From an uncultured Desulfuromonadales bacterium (GTDB taxonomy: Bacteria > Desulfobacterota > Desulfuromonadia > Geobacterales > Pseudopelobacteraceae): 64,000 bases of DNA. A program made the translations under genes and the position numbers. Below are positions 28,430 to 39,063 of the stretch, piece by piece; the stretch's first letter is position 1; each line of letters starts with the position of its first letter. The notes beneath the pieces were generated by a model, which saw only the letters and a list, made by a program, of their open reading frames with translations, searched no databases and had not been told where the DNA came from. The DNA is taken from assembly GCA_903868145.1 (NCBI GenBank), contig CAIPTY010000083.1:45760-109759 (forward strand). The letters are read 5' to 3'.

Positions 28430-28587
28430 TAATATCGGGCCTGACACATGATGTGATACAAGACCTGACACATTTCTAAGCTCACCACAATCTCCAATAA
28501 TTTAAATTGACGGCGGCTCATTTCAGGTGATAATGCTAAACTTCTCTTGGTCTACTTATTGCCGTTACACTGCGGAGATATGTTTCC

Positions 28588-31500
28588 ATGAAAAACCTCC
28601 TGAAATGGCTCAGGGGCAGCTTTGTGAATGGCGGGATCATGTCAAAACTGATCCTTATTTTCGTCATTATCAAAGTATTGCCGCTAGTGTTGCTGGCTTG
28701 GACCGCCGGGCATCAGGTAATGAGCCTGGGGTCGGCTGTGGAGCGGCTGTCCGTGTCTATCTTTTCAGCCACCAGAGACAAAATTCGCGAGATTGGTGAC
28801 ATCGCAGTAAAGAACTCAGTCACTGCCCTTAACCGCCGCTCCCGGGAGTCCATCGAACACCTTACCACCGATACTGCCCGAGAGGTTGCAACCTTTCTCT
28901 ATGACCGGGATCGGGACATTAGAATTGCCGCCACCCTAAACCCTGACGAAAACGTATACCGTCGATTTCTTGCCGAGCAGTTTCGCTCGGTTGTGGATCA
29001 CGAGCCATATCAGCTTGACGCCACAGGGGAACAATGGGTGCCGGCCAAGCCACTCAGGGGAAATGAACCTGAAATAAAGACTGCCATCAAGGATAACGAA
29101 AAAGATTGGCACTACCGTCCACCTGCGCGGAGCGGTAAGCTGACTCAGCGTCCTCTCTATCTGGAAATGACCTTTATTGACCTGAACGGCAATGAAAAAG
29201 TCAAAGTGTCTACTTCTAAGATCCTTCCCACCGCGCTGCGCAACGTGGCGCTGCGTAGCAACACCTATTGCCGGGCGGAGAGCTATTTTAGCGACCTGCA
29301 AAGGTTGAAGCCTGGAGATATCACCGTCTCTGATGTTATCGGCCCCTATGTGGGATCACCACTCATCGGTACCTTCACTCCGAAGCGGGCCAAGGAAAAG
29401 GGGATACCTTACGAACCGGAGTTGGCCGGATATGCGGGGAAGGAAAATCCTGTAGGGAAGCGCTTCCGGGGTTTAATTCGATGGGGCATGCCGGTGTTAA
29501 AGGATGGCCGTATCTCCGGCTATGTCACCCTGGCGCTGGACCACCGGCACCTCAAAGAGTTCACTGATCACCTGATTCCCACCGATGAGCGCTTTTCCCC
29601 CATTTCTGACGCTTCCAGCGGCAATTATGCCTTTATATGGGATTACAAGGGACGCTCCATCGTCCACCCACGAGATTATTCCATTGTCGGCTATGATCCG
29701 GCCACCGGAGAGCCGGCAATCCCTTGGCTGGATTCTGAAATGTACCAGGACTGGAAGAAGAGCGGACTCCCTATCAGCGTTTTTCTGAAGCGTCAGCCCC
29801 AATTCTTCTCCCCGTCCCTGAAGAAAAAACCGTCATCCGAGCTGACCAAGGCCGGCTTTGTGGGCCTGGACGGGAGGTATCTCAATTTTGCACCCCAGTG
29901 CGCCGGGTGGCATGAATTAACCAGCCGCGGTGGTTCCGGCTCCTTTATCATCTTCTGGAGCGGCCTGTGGAAGCTGACGACGGCGGCCGCCATCCCATAC
30001 TATACGGGCCGTTATGGTGCCCACCCACGTGGTTTCGGCTATGTAACTATCGGTGCCAATGTGGATGAGTTCAACCTCCCGGCAACGGAAACCGCCACGA
30101 TCATCAACCGCCTTATCACCTCCTTGGCCATGGATATCAACAGCAAGCAGTTGGCCATGCGTCACCTTATCGGTGACAGCATTGCGACTACCACCAAGCA
30201 TCTGACGCTGATGACCATAGTTATGGTCGTCCTTGTTATAGTCATAGCTGTCATGATGGCCGGATTTCTCACCAGAAGGATCAAAGTAATGATTTCTGGA
30301 ATCCGCAACTTTCAGGGGGGTGACCTGAATGCCCGTCTCCCGGTGGCGTCTCAGGATGAAATGGGGGCACTGGCCAACGCAATCAACGATATGTCAGAGG
30401 CTGTTCAGCAGCGTGAATCAGCGCTGATGATGAGCAAAGAGGAAGTTCTGTTCAGGAACACCGTTCTCTCTACACAGCTTGAGTGCTCCATTGACGGCAT
30501 CTTAGTCGTTGATGAACATGACGTGATCTTCTCCTATAATCAGAGATTTGTTCAGTTGTGGAATATTCCTCCAACGCTCATGGAGGCAGGTGATAATGCC
30601 CCGGTATTGCAGGTAGTGGCGGAACAGGTGGCAGACAGGGAGACCTTCCTGGCCAAGGTGCAATATCTGTATAGCCATATTGAGGAGAAGAATCATGAAG
30701 AACTCTTGCTCAAGGATGGCAGGATCTTTGACCGCTACACCGCCCCCATTTGTGGGCCCTCTGGCAAATATTATGGCAGGGTATGGTATATCCGAGATAT
30801 AACCGACCTTCAGCATGCCAGGCAGGATATGCTTAAAACCCAGAAATTAGAGTCTCTTGGCGTACTTGCCGGTGGTATCGCCCATGACTTCAACAATATC
30901 CTGACCGCTATCCTGGGGAATATCTCCCTGGCCCGATATCAGAACATTAATCAGAAAAAAACTGAATTGCGTTTGGAAGAAGCGGAAAAAGCTGCCCTGC
31001 GCGCCAGGGATCTGACCCAGCAGCTGCTTACCTTTGCCCGTGGTGGCGAGCCGGTTAAGAAAGTGATCTTTCTCAATACCCTGCTAATAGAAGCTGCCGG
31101 TTTTGCGGTCCATGGCTCATCTGTAAAATGCAATTTCAATCTGGAGGAGGATCTCTGGCCGGTTGAGGCTGACGAGGGGCAGTTGAGTCAGGTGATTCAC
31201 AATCTGATACTCAATGCGGTGCAGGCGATGCCCCATGGCGGTTCAGTCACCATCTCCGCCAGGAACGTGGCCTCCCCCCCTGACAACAGATGTGTCAATA
31301 TCACCGTCTCCGATACCGGAACCGGCATTCATCCAGACCATTTGCAGAATATCTTTGACCCCTACTTCACCACCAAGCAGAAGGGGAACGGTCTTGGTCT
31401 GGCCACCTGTTACTCGATCATCAAAAAACATGGCGGGACTATCAGGGTGGAATCCGAACCGGAGGTAGGAACCAGTTTTTACCTTATTCTTCCTGCCGTC

Positions 31501-31929
31501 GAGCAGTTTGAGATCGCAGCAGTGGCGGTTCCCTCCAAGACTCTTCCCGGTTATGGACGGATACTGGTCATGGATGATGAAGAGATAGTTCGTCAGGTAG
31601 CCACGGCATCTCTAGAACAGCTGGGGTATCAGGTGGAGTGCGCAGAATGTGGCGGTTCCGCCATTGAACTCTATGAGAAGAGGAAAAATGAAGGGGATCC
31701 TTTTGCTGCGGTGATAATGGACTTGACTATTCCTGGAGGGATTGGCGGCAAGGAAGCCATCTCCGCACTGCTCCGAATTGACCCCTCAGTTAAAGCCATT
31801 GTTTCCAGTGGCTACGCAAACGACCCGGTAATGGCCAGCTTCCGGGATTTCGGCTTTAGCGCCGTCCTCACCAAACCCTATCGTCTCAATGAAATGAGTA
31901 ACGTCTTGCAGGAAGTTCTTGCCAGGTAA
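28588..31929 (+). CDS. Hybrid histidine kinase (periplasmic sensor, HAMP, PAS, HisKA, HATPase, REC)
   Basis: GNYAFIWDYKGRSIVHPRDYSIVGYD; LESLGVLAGGIAHDFNNILTAILGN; GNGLGLATCYSIIKKHGG; ILVMDDEEIVRQVATASLEQLG. Confidence 0.93.
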   Translation: MKNLLKWLRGSFVNGGIMSKLILIFVIIKVLPLVLLAWTAGHQVMSLGSAVERLSVSIFSATRDKIREIGDIAVKNSVTALNRRSRESIEHLTTDTAREVATFLYDRDRDIRIAATLNPDENVYRRFLAEQFRSVVDHEPYQLDATGEQWVPAKPLRGNEPEIKTAIKDNEKDWHYRPPARSGKLTQRPLYLEMTFIDLNGNEKVKVSTSKILPTALRNVALRSNTYCRAESYFSDLQRLKPGDITVSDVIGPYVGSPLIGTFTPKRAKEKGIPYEPELAGYAGKENPVGKRFRGLIRWGMPVLKDGRISGYVTLALDHRHLKEFTDHLIPTDERFSPISDASSGNYAFIWDYKGRSIVHPRDYSIVGYDPATGEPAIPWLDSEMYQDWKKSGLPISVFLKRQPQFFSPSLKKKPSSELTKAGFVGLDGRYLNFAPQCAGWHELTSRGGSGSFIIFWSGLWKLTTAAAIPYYTGRYGAHPRGFGYVTIGANVDEFNLPATETATIINRLITSLAMDINSKQLAMRHLIGDSIATTTKHLTLMTIVMVVLVIVIAVMMAGFLTRRIKVMISGIRNFQGGDLNARLPVASQDEMGALANAINDMSEAVQQRESALMMSKEEVLFRNTVLSTQLECSIDGILVVDEHDVIFSYNQRFVQLWNIPPTLMEAGDNAPVLQVVAEQVADRETFLAKVQYLYSHIEEKNHEELLLKDGRIFDRYTAPICGPSGKYYGRVWYIRDITDLQHARQDMLKTQKLESLGVLAGGIAHDFNNILTAILGNISLARYQNINQKKTELRLEEAEKAALRARDLTQQLLTFARGGEPVKKVIFLNTLLIEAAGFAVHGSSVKCNFNLEEDLWPVEADEGQLSQVIHNLILNAVQAMPHGGSVTISARNVASPPDNRCVNITVSDTGTGIHPDHLQNIFDPYFTTKQKGNGLGLATCYSIIKKHGGTIRVESEPEVGTSFYLILPAVEQFEIAAVAVPSKTLPGYGRILVMDDEEIVRQVATASLEQLGYQVECAECGGSAIELYEKRKNEGDPFAAVIMDLTIPGGIGGKEAISALLRIDPSVKAIVSSGYANDPVMASFRDFGFSAVLTKPYRLNEMSNVLQEVLAR

Positions 31930-31945
31930 ACACGAAGGGCAATTC

Positions 31946-34513
31946 ATGGGAGCTTACACAGTGCAAACAAAACATCAAAATATGTATCCCGGTGGCAGCA
32001 AGCAGGACCCTGCGCACTTTGTACGGCTGGTAATCGGAGTGCTGTGCCTGAATCTTCTGGTTTTGTTACTGACCGTTGTTTTGCTTGTCGAAAACAGGAT
32101 AACCCATAAAGAAAGTGCACAGGTAGCCGTAACAAATCTCTCAAGTCTGCTGGAAAGTGAAATAGTAAGTACGTACGAAAAAGTTGATCTGGCACTACAA
32201 AGCGTTGCTGATGAGTTTAACGAATATAATGAATCCGATCGCTCCGGGACTAAAGATTGGAATCAGAGGCTTGCACGTGTACGCGACAGCCTTCCGGTTC
32301 TTAGTGGTCTTCGCGCAACCGATGCCTCCGGGGCGATGATTTACGGTCTTGACATCAAAGACACGCAACGCGCCAATGTTGCCGACAGGGATTATTTTTT
32401 GCGGTTACGCGAAGACCGTAACTCCGGAATGCTTATATCTTCTCCGCTGCAAGGACGGGTAACGGGGCAATGGATTTTGCTTCTCGCAAGAAGGCTTAGT
32501 TATAAGGACGGCAGCTTCGGAGGAGTGGTGGCTGCTTCAGTACCTCTGGATTATTTCAGTAAACAGTTTAGTTCACTTAAGCTCCACTCCAAAGGTTCAA
32601 TCGGCTTCCGAGACAACAACCTTCGTATAATTGTTCGTTATCCCGTTGCTGCCAAAGGGGATGGTGCAGTCGGTGCATCGAAAATTTCCGAAGATTTCAA
32701 GAAGGCACTCGAGAAAAATCCGAATATCGGCAGTTATAATGTCAGCCATACCAGTATCGACAGCGTCAGTCGCCTTCATCACTATCGGCGCAATGCTGTC
32801 TACGGTTTCTATATCAATGTAGGCTTTGCCCACGATGACATTTACTCCGCCTGGTATAAACTTGTCTGGGAAACATCAGCTCTGCTCGGATTATTTGTGT
32901 TCGGCTCGTTGGCCTTTGTTTGGCACACGCGTCGCTCGCTTATCGAGCAGCAGTCCGTTACGGATCAGTTGGTACAGAGCGAGAATCGTTACAGAGATAT
33001 TGTGGAGAACCAAACGGATTTTGTTGACCGCTTTCTTCCTGGCGGCATATTAACCTATGTCAATGGTGCTCTTGCCAAGTTCACCGGAATGGAGACAGAG
33101 GAACTGCTGGGCAGATCATTTTATCCGTTTATGCATGAGGAAGAACGTGAGGAGTCTATAAGACGGATTGAATCAATCAGCATGGAAAACAGGGTGGTAG
33201 AGACGGAAGGTCGCACTACCCTTCCAAACGGGAAAGTGCGATGGAACAGATGGACGAATACGGGAATTTTCGACGACGACGGATTTCTTATCGAATACCA
33301 GGCGGTTGGCCAGGATATTACCGAACGGAAACGGGCTGAAGAAGAAAAGATGGTACTTGAGCAGCAGCTCCAGCATACTCAAAAGCTGGAAAGTCTTGGC
33401 GTATTGTCCGGCGGCATTGCACATGACTTCAACAACATTCTTGCAATCATAATGGGGTACTGCTCTCTGACAAGAATGGACTACGAAACAGCTGAAAACA
33501 ATATTACCGAGATCGAAAAAGCGGCTGAACGTGCCGCTGCATTGTGCCGCCAGATGCTGGCCTACGCAGGGAAAGCCCAACTTGCCAAGACTCAGGTCAA
33601 CATGCGGATGCTGGTGGATGAAATGGTCACCATGTTGAAAGCAACCCTGCCTCAGAATTCAGTAATCAAGCCTGAACTTTCAACCGATATTCCCACTATT
33701 GAAGCTGATGCCAGTCAACTCAGGCAAATCGTTATGAATCTGATTATCAATGCATCTGAGGCTATAGGCAATGAACAGGGTGAAATCCAGGTGTCGCTTG
33801 CCAAGACAACGGTAATCGCTGGACAATCGGACAAGGATTATAACAGCAATACAATTCCTCCAGGTGATTATATTTGTCTGGAAGTCTCCGATAAGGGTAG
33901 CGGAATGAATGACGAAATTAAAAGGAGAATCTTTGAGCCATTCTTTACAACAAAATTCACAGGCCGAGGACTTGGAATGTCCGCGGTACTCGGTATCATC
34001 AATTCACATTGCGGAGCTTTGCAGCTCTTCAGTCAGTTGGGACATGGGTCAACATTCAAAGTCTTTCTGCCCGCCCGGATAAGTGCCTCAGCCAATGATG
34101 AGAATTTGAATCCGTCCACTTCATCAGACCTATGGCTGGGAAGCGGCACAATACTGCTGGTAGAAGATGAAGACCAGATTCGACTTATTACGAAAGCACT
34201 GCTGGAAAATTTTGGATTTGCAGTTCTTGAAGCTGTGAATGGCAAGGAAGCATTGGAGTTATACCAGAAGAACGCCGCAGAAATTACTTTGGTGTTAACC
34301 GACATGGGAATGCCGGTAATGGATGGCTATGAGTTGTTCCATGAACTAAAAAAACTCAAGCCTGAGCTACCGATTATTCTCTCCAGCGGTTACGGTGATG
34401 CTGAAGTTACCTCCAGGATAGGCAGTGACAATATAGCCGGTTTAATCAGCAAGCCTTCAAACCCGAATCAGTTGAGAGACGTTCTGAAGAGTGTTTTGGA
34501 AGGTGGGCGGTAG
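31946..34513 (+). CDS. Hybrid histidine kinase (Cache-like sensor, PAS, HisKA, HATPase, REC)
   Basis: LESLGVLSGGIAHDFNNILAIIMGYCSL; FTGRGLGMSAVLGIINSH; ILLVEDEDQIRLITKALLENFGF. ORF start 31919 overlaps previous gene. Confidence 0.93.
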   Translation: MGAYTVQTKHQNMYPGGSKQDPAHFVRLVIGVLCLNLLVLLLTVVLLVENRITHKESAQVAVTNLSSLLESEIVSTYEKVDLALQSVADEFNEYNESDRSGTKDWNQRLARVRDSLPVLSGLRATDASGAMIYGLDIKDTQRANVADRDYFLRLREDRNSGMLISSPLQGRVTGQWILLLARRLSYKDGSFGGVVAASVPLDYFSKQFSSLKLHSKGSIGFRDNNLRIIVRYPVAAKGDGAVGASKISEDFKKALEKNPNIGSYNVSHTSIDSVSRLHHYRRNAVYGFYINVGFAHDDIYSAWYKLVWETSALLGLFVFGSLAFVWHTRRSLIEQQSVTDQLVQSENRYRDIVENQTDFVDRFLPGGILTYVNGALAKFTGMETEELLGRSFYPFMHEEEREESIRRIESISMENRVVETEGRTTLPNGKVRWNRWTNTGIFDDDGFLIEYQAVGQDITERKRAEEEKMVLEQQLQHTQKLESLGVLSGGIAHDFNNILAIIMGYCSLTRMDYETAENNITEIEKAAERAAALCRQMLAYAGKAQLAKTQVNMRMLVDEMVTMLKATLPQNSVIKPELSTDIPTIEADASQLRQIVMNLIINASEAIGNEQGEIQVSLAKTTVIAGQSDKDYNSNTIPPGDYICLEVSDKGSGMNDEIKRRIFEPFFTTKFTGRGLGMSAVLGIINSHCGALQLFSQLGHGSTFKVFLPARISASANDENLNPSTSSDLWLGSGTILLVEDEDQIRLITKALLENFGFAVLEAVNGKEALELYQKNAAEITLVLTDMGMPVMDGYELFHELKKLKPELPIILSSGYGDAEVTSRIGSDNIAGLISKPSNPNQLRDVLKSVLEGGR

Positions 34514-34679
34514 CTTTATTCGTGTGAAGAGTTGTTTCATGCTGAAGTTATTTCGATCATAACGTATCAATCCATCATTGGCGCATCGCTTGATCCTCTT
34601 CTAAACGAGGGCTGAACACGCCTTTTTATTATCATTTGCGGGATTTTAAGTTGCACTAGAGGTTACACGGAAGATTAAT

Positions 34680-34722
34680 AAAAACAGCCACCTACAATGT
34701 ATCGTTGTAAGTGGCTGTTTTT
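34680..34722. terminator. Strong bidirectional terminator hairpin
   Basis: AAAAACAGCCACcTACAAtgtatcgTTGTAaGTGGCTGTTTTT. Confidence 0.88.
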
Positions 34723-34724
34723 AT

Positions 34725-34801
34725 TGGCACGCCCGGACCGATTCGAACGGCCGACACCCAGGTTCGAAGCCTGGTGCTCTATCCAGCTGAGCTACGGGCG
34801 C
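34725..34801 (-). tRNA. tRNA-Arg, anticodon TCG, encoded CCA
   Basis: Reverse strand GCGCCCGTAGCTCAGCTGGATAGAGCACCAGGCTTCGAACCTGGGTGTCGGCCGTTCGAATCGGTCCGGGCGTGCCA; cloverleaf with anticodon loop CTTCGAA. Confidence 0.97.
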
Positions 34802-35084
34802 AGAAATTCTGGTAATTTCTATAATAGTGCCTATTTCACCTTGTGCCTGATCCTCTTATAGCCTGTTATCAGTTGGAAGTCAAAGACTCGCTTTTTCCTG
34901 AGCTGATTCTTTCCATGCGCATTCAGCACGTTATGATTTTAATAAATATTCTGTTGACATGCCATACATGTTGTGGTTTATTTCTCAGCATGGTACTAAA
35001 TGTTGTGTTTCACTGTAAATACGCTGCATGCCGAATATATCGATTTCACTCACTATTTATTCCAAACCTCAGGGAGAATCCACC

Positions 35085-37322
35085 ATGAAAAATGTTACAA
35101 CGCCCACAACGATCCCGGCTCTTTCCAAAAATGCCGCTACTGTTCTTGAAAAACGCTATCTGCGTCGTGATACGGAGGGGAAAGTCCTTGAAACTCCCGC
35201 AGACATGTTTCGCAGGGTTGCGGAAACCATTGCGGCGCCGGACAGGAAATTTGACAAGAAGGCCGATGTAAAGAGTCTGGCTGATACCTTCTATGCCATG
35301 ATGACCAACTTCGAGTTTCTCCCCAACTCGCCAACACTGATGAATGCCGGACGTCAATTGGGCCAGCTTTCCGCATGTTTCGTCCTGCCGGTGGGCGATT
35401 CGATGGAAGAGATTTTTGATGCCGTCAAGTTTACCGCCCTGATTCACAAATCCGGCGGCGGCACCGGTTTTTCATTTTCCCGCCTCCGTCCGGCAAACGA
35501 TGTGGTCAGTTCCACCACCGGCATTTCCAGCGGGCCGCTTTCCTTCATGCGGGTATTCGATATTGCGACCGAAACCATCAAGCAGGGTGGTACACGACGT
35601 GGTGCCAACATGGGTATCCTCCGGGTCGATCACCCCAATATCATGGAATTCATCATGTGCAAGGCCGATCAGAAACATCTTAACAACTTCAACATCTCCG
35701 TAGGCATCACGGAAAAATTCATGCAGGCGGTGGAGCGCGACGAGGAATATGACCTGCGCAATCCCCGCGATGGGAAGGCCTGCGGCACCCACAACGCCCG
35801 CAAGGTATTCCAGCGCATCGTCAAACAGTCATGGGAGAACGGCGAACCGGGAATCATATTCCTCGACCGGCTCAACCGCGACAACCCCACTCCGCACATC
35901 GGTGAAATCGAATCAACAAATCCCTGCGGTGAGCAACCACTGCTGCCATATGAATCCTGTAACCTGGGCTCCATCAATATGGGCAGATTTGTGAAAGACG
36001 GCGCCATCGACTGGAAAAAACTGAGGACGGTTGTACAAAACTCGGTTCACTTTCTGGATAACGTCATAGAGGCCAACAACTACCCCTTGAAGCAGATCCA
36101 TGACATGACGCATGCCAACCGCAAGATAGGTCTGGGCTTGATGGGTTGGGCCGACATGCTGATCCTGCTGGGCATCCCCTACAACTCGGATGAGGCAGTC
36201 AAGCTGGGCAAAAAGCTCATGAAATTCATCAACGACGAAGGTCATCTGGCCTCTCAGGAACTGGGCAGAAAACGGGGTTCGTTCCCGAACTTCAAGGGAT
36301 CGATCTTTGACAAAAAAGGTGCCCCGCCCCAGCGTAACGCCACCGTCACCACCATTGCCCCGACCGGTACGATTTCGATCATTGCCAATGCGTCATCCGG
36401 TGTCGAACCGCTCTTTGCCGTCTCCTATATCCGAACCGTGATGGATAAAAACGTAATGGTCGAAGTAAATCCTATTTTTGAAAGTATAGCGAAAGAACGT
36501 GGCTTTTACTCAGATGAGTTAATGCAGAAGATCGCAGAACACGGCACGGTTCAGGACATCCCCGAAGTTCCGGCAGATGTGCGTAACGCCTTTGTTACCG
36601 CACACGATATTTCACCAGACGATCACATCCAGATGCAGGCGGCCTTTCAGTTGCACACCGATAATGCCGTCAGTAAAACGGTTAACTTTCCCAGCAGCGC
36701 CACCATTGAAGATGTGGAAAAGGTCTACATGCTGGCCTACGAATCAGGCTGCAAAGGTGTCACTATTTACCGCGACGGGTCACGCGACGAACAGGTGCTC
36801 TCCACCGCCAAAAAAGAAGAGCATGCCGCCGTGGCCGCCACTCCGGTGGAGGAAGACAAGAAAGCCGTCAAGCGCGAACGTCCGAAGGCGCTCAAGGGTC
36901 AGACCCACCAGATGCAGACCGGCTGCGGGCCGCTGTACATTACCATCAACGAGGATGAAAACGGACTGTTCGAACTGTTCACCACAATGGGCAAGGCTGG
37001 CGGCTGCGCCGCATCCCAGTCGGAGGCCATCGGCCGCATGGTGTCACTTGCCTGGCGCAGCGGTGTGCAGGCTCGACAGGTCGTAAAGCAACTTCTGGGC
37101 ATCTCCTGTCACTGCCCGTCCGGCTTCGGCGATAACCGCGTCACCTCCTGCGCCGATGCGGTAGCCAAGGCCATCCAGGACCACATGGTAGCGGGCGGGT
37201 ATGACATAAACACCGAGAAGGTCAAACAGGAACGGGGAGCCTGCCCGGAGTGCGGCGGTGTTGTCGAGCACGAAGGGGGCTGTTCAGTCTGTCATGTGTG
37301 CGGATATTCGGAATGCGCGTAG
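35085..37322 (+). CDS. nrdJ: Adenosylcobalamin-dependent (class II) ribonucleotide reductase with TSCPD domain
   Basis: NFEFLPNSPTLMNAGRQLGQLSACFVLPVGDSMEEIFDAVKFTALIHKSGGGTGFSFSRLRP...STNPCGEQPLLPYESCNLGSINM; C-terminal CPECGGVVEHEGGCSVCHVCGYSEC. Confidence 0.95.
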   Translation: MKNVTTPTTIPALSKNAATVLEKRYLRRDTEGKVLETPADMFRRVAETIAAPDRKFDKKADVKSLADTFYAMMTNFEFLPNSPTLMNAGRQLGQLSACFVLPVGDSMEEIFDAVKFTALIHKSGGGTGFSFSRLRPANDVVSSTTGISSGPLSFMRVFDIATETIKQGGTRRGANMGILRVDHPNIMEFIMCKADQKHLNNFNISVGITEKFMQAVERDEEYDLRNPRDGKACGTHNARKVFQRIVKQSWENGEPGIIFLDRLNRDNPTPHIGEIESTNPCGEQPLLPYESCNLGSINMGRFVKDGAIDWKKLRTVVQNSVHFLDNVIEANNYPLKQIHDMTHANRKIGLGLMGWADMLILLGIPYNSDEAVKLGKKLMKFINDEGHLASQELGRKRGSFPNFKGSIFDKKGAPPQRNATVTTIAPTGTISIIANASSGVEPLFAVSYIRTVMDKNVMVEVNPIFESIAKERGFYSDELMQKIAEHGTVQDIPEVPADVRNAFVTAHDISPDDHIQMQAAFQLHTDNAVSKTVNFPSSATIEDVEKVYMLAYESGCKGVTIYRDGSRDEQVLSTAKKEEHAAVAATPVEEDKKAVKRERPKALKGQTHQMQTGCGPLYITINEDENGLFELFTTMGKAGGCAASQSEAIGRMVSLAWRSGVQARQVVKQLLGISCHCPSGFGDNRVTSCADAVAKAIQDHMVAGGYDINTEKVKQERGACPECGGVVEHEGGCSVCHVCGYSECA

Positions 37323-37342
37323 GGAAACTTGATCTTTGAAAA

Positions 37343-37432
37343 GAGTGGAACACGGAGGAACGAAGACACTGAGGAAATCATCAGTAGTGTGAAATTTCCT
37401 GAAAATTGTCTCCGTGCCTCCGTGGTTCAACT
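37343..37432. repeat. Dispersed intergenic repeat copy with two inverted arms
   Basis: gtggaACACGGAGGAacgaagacactgagg ... gtctccgtgccTCCGTGgttcaac. Confidence 0.6.
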
Positions 37433-37444
37433 GCTGTTTATACC

Positions 37445-37972
37445 TTAATTCTGACTCTCTTCAAGTGCTGGTTTTATGCCAAGCCTTTCCAGTTCTTTCA
37501 GTACATTATCTATTAATATTTCAACCTGAGCTTCTATTTTTGGCGTCAGTTCGGTATCCATCTCGATACTTTCCGGCTGTACGCCGATCAGCACCATCTC
37601 ACGGGGGAAATGCCCCAACAGGCGCGCCACTGCAAGCAGGTCCTTAAGTCCCATCTGGTGCGGAGATACCTTGGTTTCCAGGGCAATCGGCAACTCTTCA
37701 CCCGTCAGCCTGACACAGGTACCCGGTTCTTTGCCGGTTTCAACCGCATCCACGACGATCAGGTTATCAATCTGCTCCAGCATGGGCAGCAGGTCGAGTC
37801 CCAGAGTGCCGCCGTCAACGACGCTGACAGATTCCGGAAACCGGTATTCCCGCTGTATTCGCTGAACAACCTTAACCCCTACCCCGTCATCGCTCATCAC
37901 CGTATTTCCTATGCCAAGCACCAGGGTTTTCGGTTCCTGCAGTCCGCTTATCATTTCGTCATCCTTTCTCAA
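37445..37972 (-). CDS. Hydrogenase maturation protease (HyaD/HybD/HoxM family)
   Basis: TLVLGIGNTVMSDDGVGVKVVQRI...VSVVDGGTLGLDLLPMLEQIDNLIVVDAVETGKEPGT...SPHQMGLKDLLA. Confidence 0.93.
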   Translation of the reverse strand: MRKDDEMISGLQEPKTLVLGIGNTVMSDDGVGVKVVQRIQREYRFPESVSVVDGGTLGLDLLPMLEQIDNLIVVDAVETGKEPGTCVRLTGEELPIALETKVSPHQMGLKDLLAVARLLGHFPREMVLIGVQPESIEMDTELTPKIEAQVEILIDNVLKELERLGIKPALEESQN

Positions 37973-38129
37973 CTCTCAGGAAAATCCCGCACCACAAAAA
38001 AATGGCGCACAAAATTGCGCGCCCTGACATATCATAATCTCGGCTTTTGGTGAGGTGTTTTTCGTCAAGACGTAATCAATCCAAGACACAGTAAGTCACA
38101 CATTGGATAACTACGAATAAAACTGGCCA

Positions 38130-38837
38130 TCAATTACTACTACTGAACAGTTTCAGAACCGACTGAGCCGATTTGGCGGAAAGACTCATTGATGCGGTAC
38201 CCAACTGCTGCTGTGTTTGCAGCATCAGAACACCGGCAGCCTGTTCGTTCATATCAACAAGGGTCAGTTTTTCAGAACCGGCCTGCATGATATTGGCCAT
38301 GGAGTTGTCGAACTGCTGTAATGCTGTGGTACTGTTTAAGCTGGTTGCAGCAGAAGCCGATTGTTGCCTTAAGGATCCAATGGCCGACCCGAGTTCTGTT
38401 TGTGATGTGGCACTTAAAGTGCTGGGCGGAAGCAGAGAAGATACTGTGGAACCAATGCCTGAATCATTGGCCAATTGATTCGCCTGGGAAATCATGGTCT
38501 GATAATCAGAGGCTAAACTAGCCTGGTCTGCCGGGCTGGCGCCTTGGGCAGCGGAAGCAATCCCCTGGGCAGACTTCAAAAGCTGATTGACACCCTGGAA
38601 GCCGGTCTGAGCAATATTGTTAGTTGTAATTGAATTGGTTATGCTGTCCTTGGAAGCGGTAATGTCTCCGACCCTGGCCATAAGGCTCTGAGATGCAGAG
38701 AAACTTATCGGATCGATAACAGGCTTCTGACCAGTGGAGAGGCTTTGCAGATTTTGATTTAATGACTTGTCTGTTTTGCTAAGCGCATGAAGACTGGCGT
38801 TCAACCCGGTAGTTAGAGAAACACTGTTAATAGACAT
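38130..38837 (-). CDS. Short flagellin-like protein (D0/D1-type termini only)
   Basis: MSINSVSLTTGLNASLHALSKTDKSLNQNLQSLSTGQK... and ...NEQAAGVLMLQTQQQLGTASMSLSAKSAQSVLKLF: flagellin-type N- and C-termini around a 235-aa protein. Confidence 0.72.
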   Translation of the reverse strand: MSINSVSLTTGLNASLHALSKTDKSLNQNLQSLSTGQKPVIDPISFSASQSLMARVGDITASKDSITNSITTNNIAQTGFQGVNQLLKSAQGIASAAQGASPADQASLASDYQTMISQANQLANDSGIGSTVSSLLPPSTLSATSQTELGSAIGSLRQQSASAATSLNSTTALQQFDNSMANIMQAGSEKLTLVDMNEQAAGVLMLQTQQQLGTASMSLSAKSAQSVLKLFSSSN

Positions 38838-39063
38838 GGGGAACTCCTTTAAGGGGATATAAAGTCACACCCGGTTTTTAAAAAAAATATCCTCAGCTTT
38901 CCAGCATCTCTTTCCTAAATGACTCTTCTACTCTTCTCTTGACATTCTACTCCTATGTCGTTTCATTTATCCAGAAATATTTTCTTCATATTATTTCCTG
39001 ATCGGCAATGGCAGAACCGTTCTAGATCGATGTATGTGTTATACTTTTGCCGGTTGGCAATTT

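Noticed and set aside
28549-28562. Possible sigma54 promoter TTGG-N10-GCC upstream of kinase 28588
   Set aside because: GG-N10-GC spacing fits but flanking bases are far from consensus; consistent with chance.
34954-34976. Possible TTGACA promoter upstream of nrdJ
   Set aside because: The -10 at 17-bp spacing (TTTATT) is weak; not enough to annotate.
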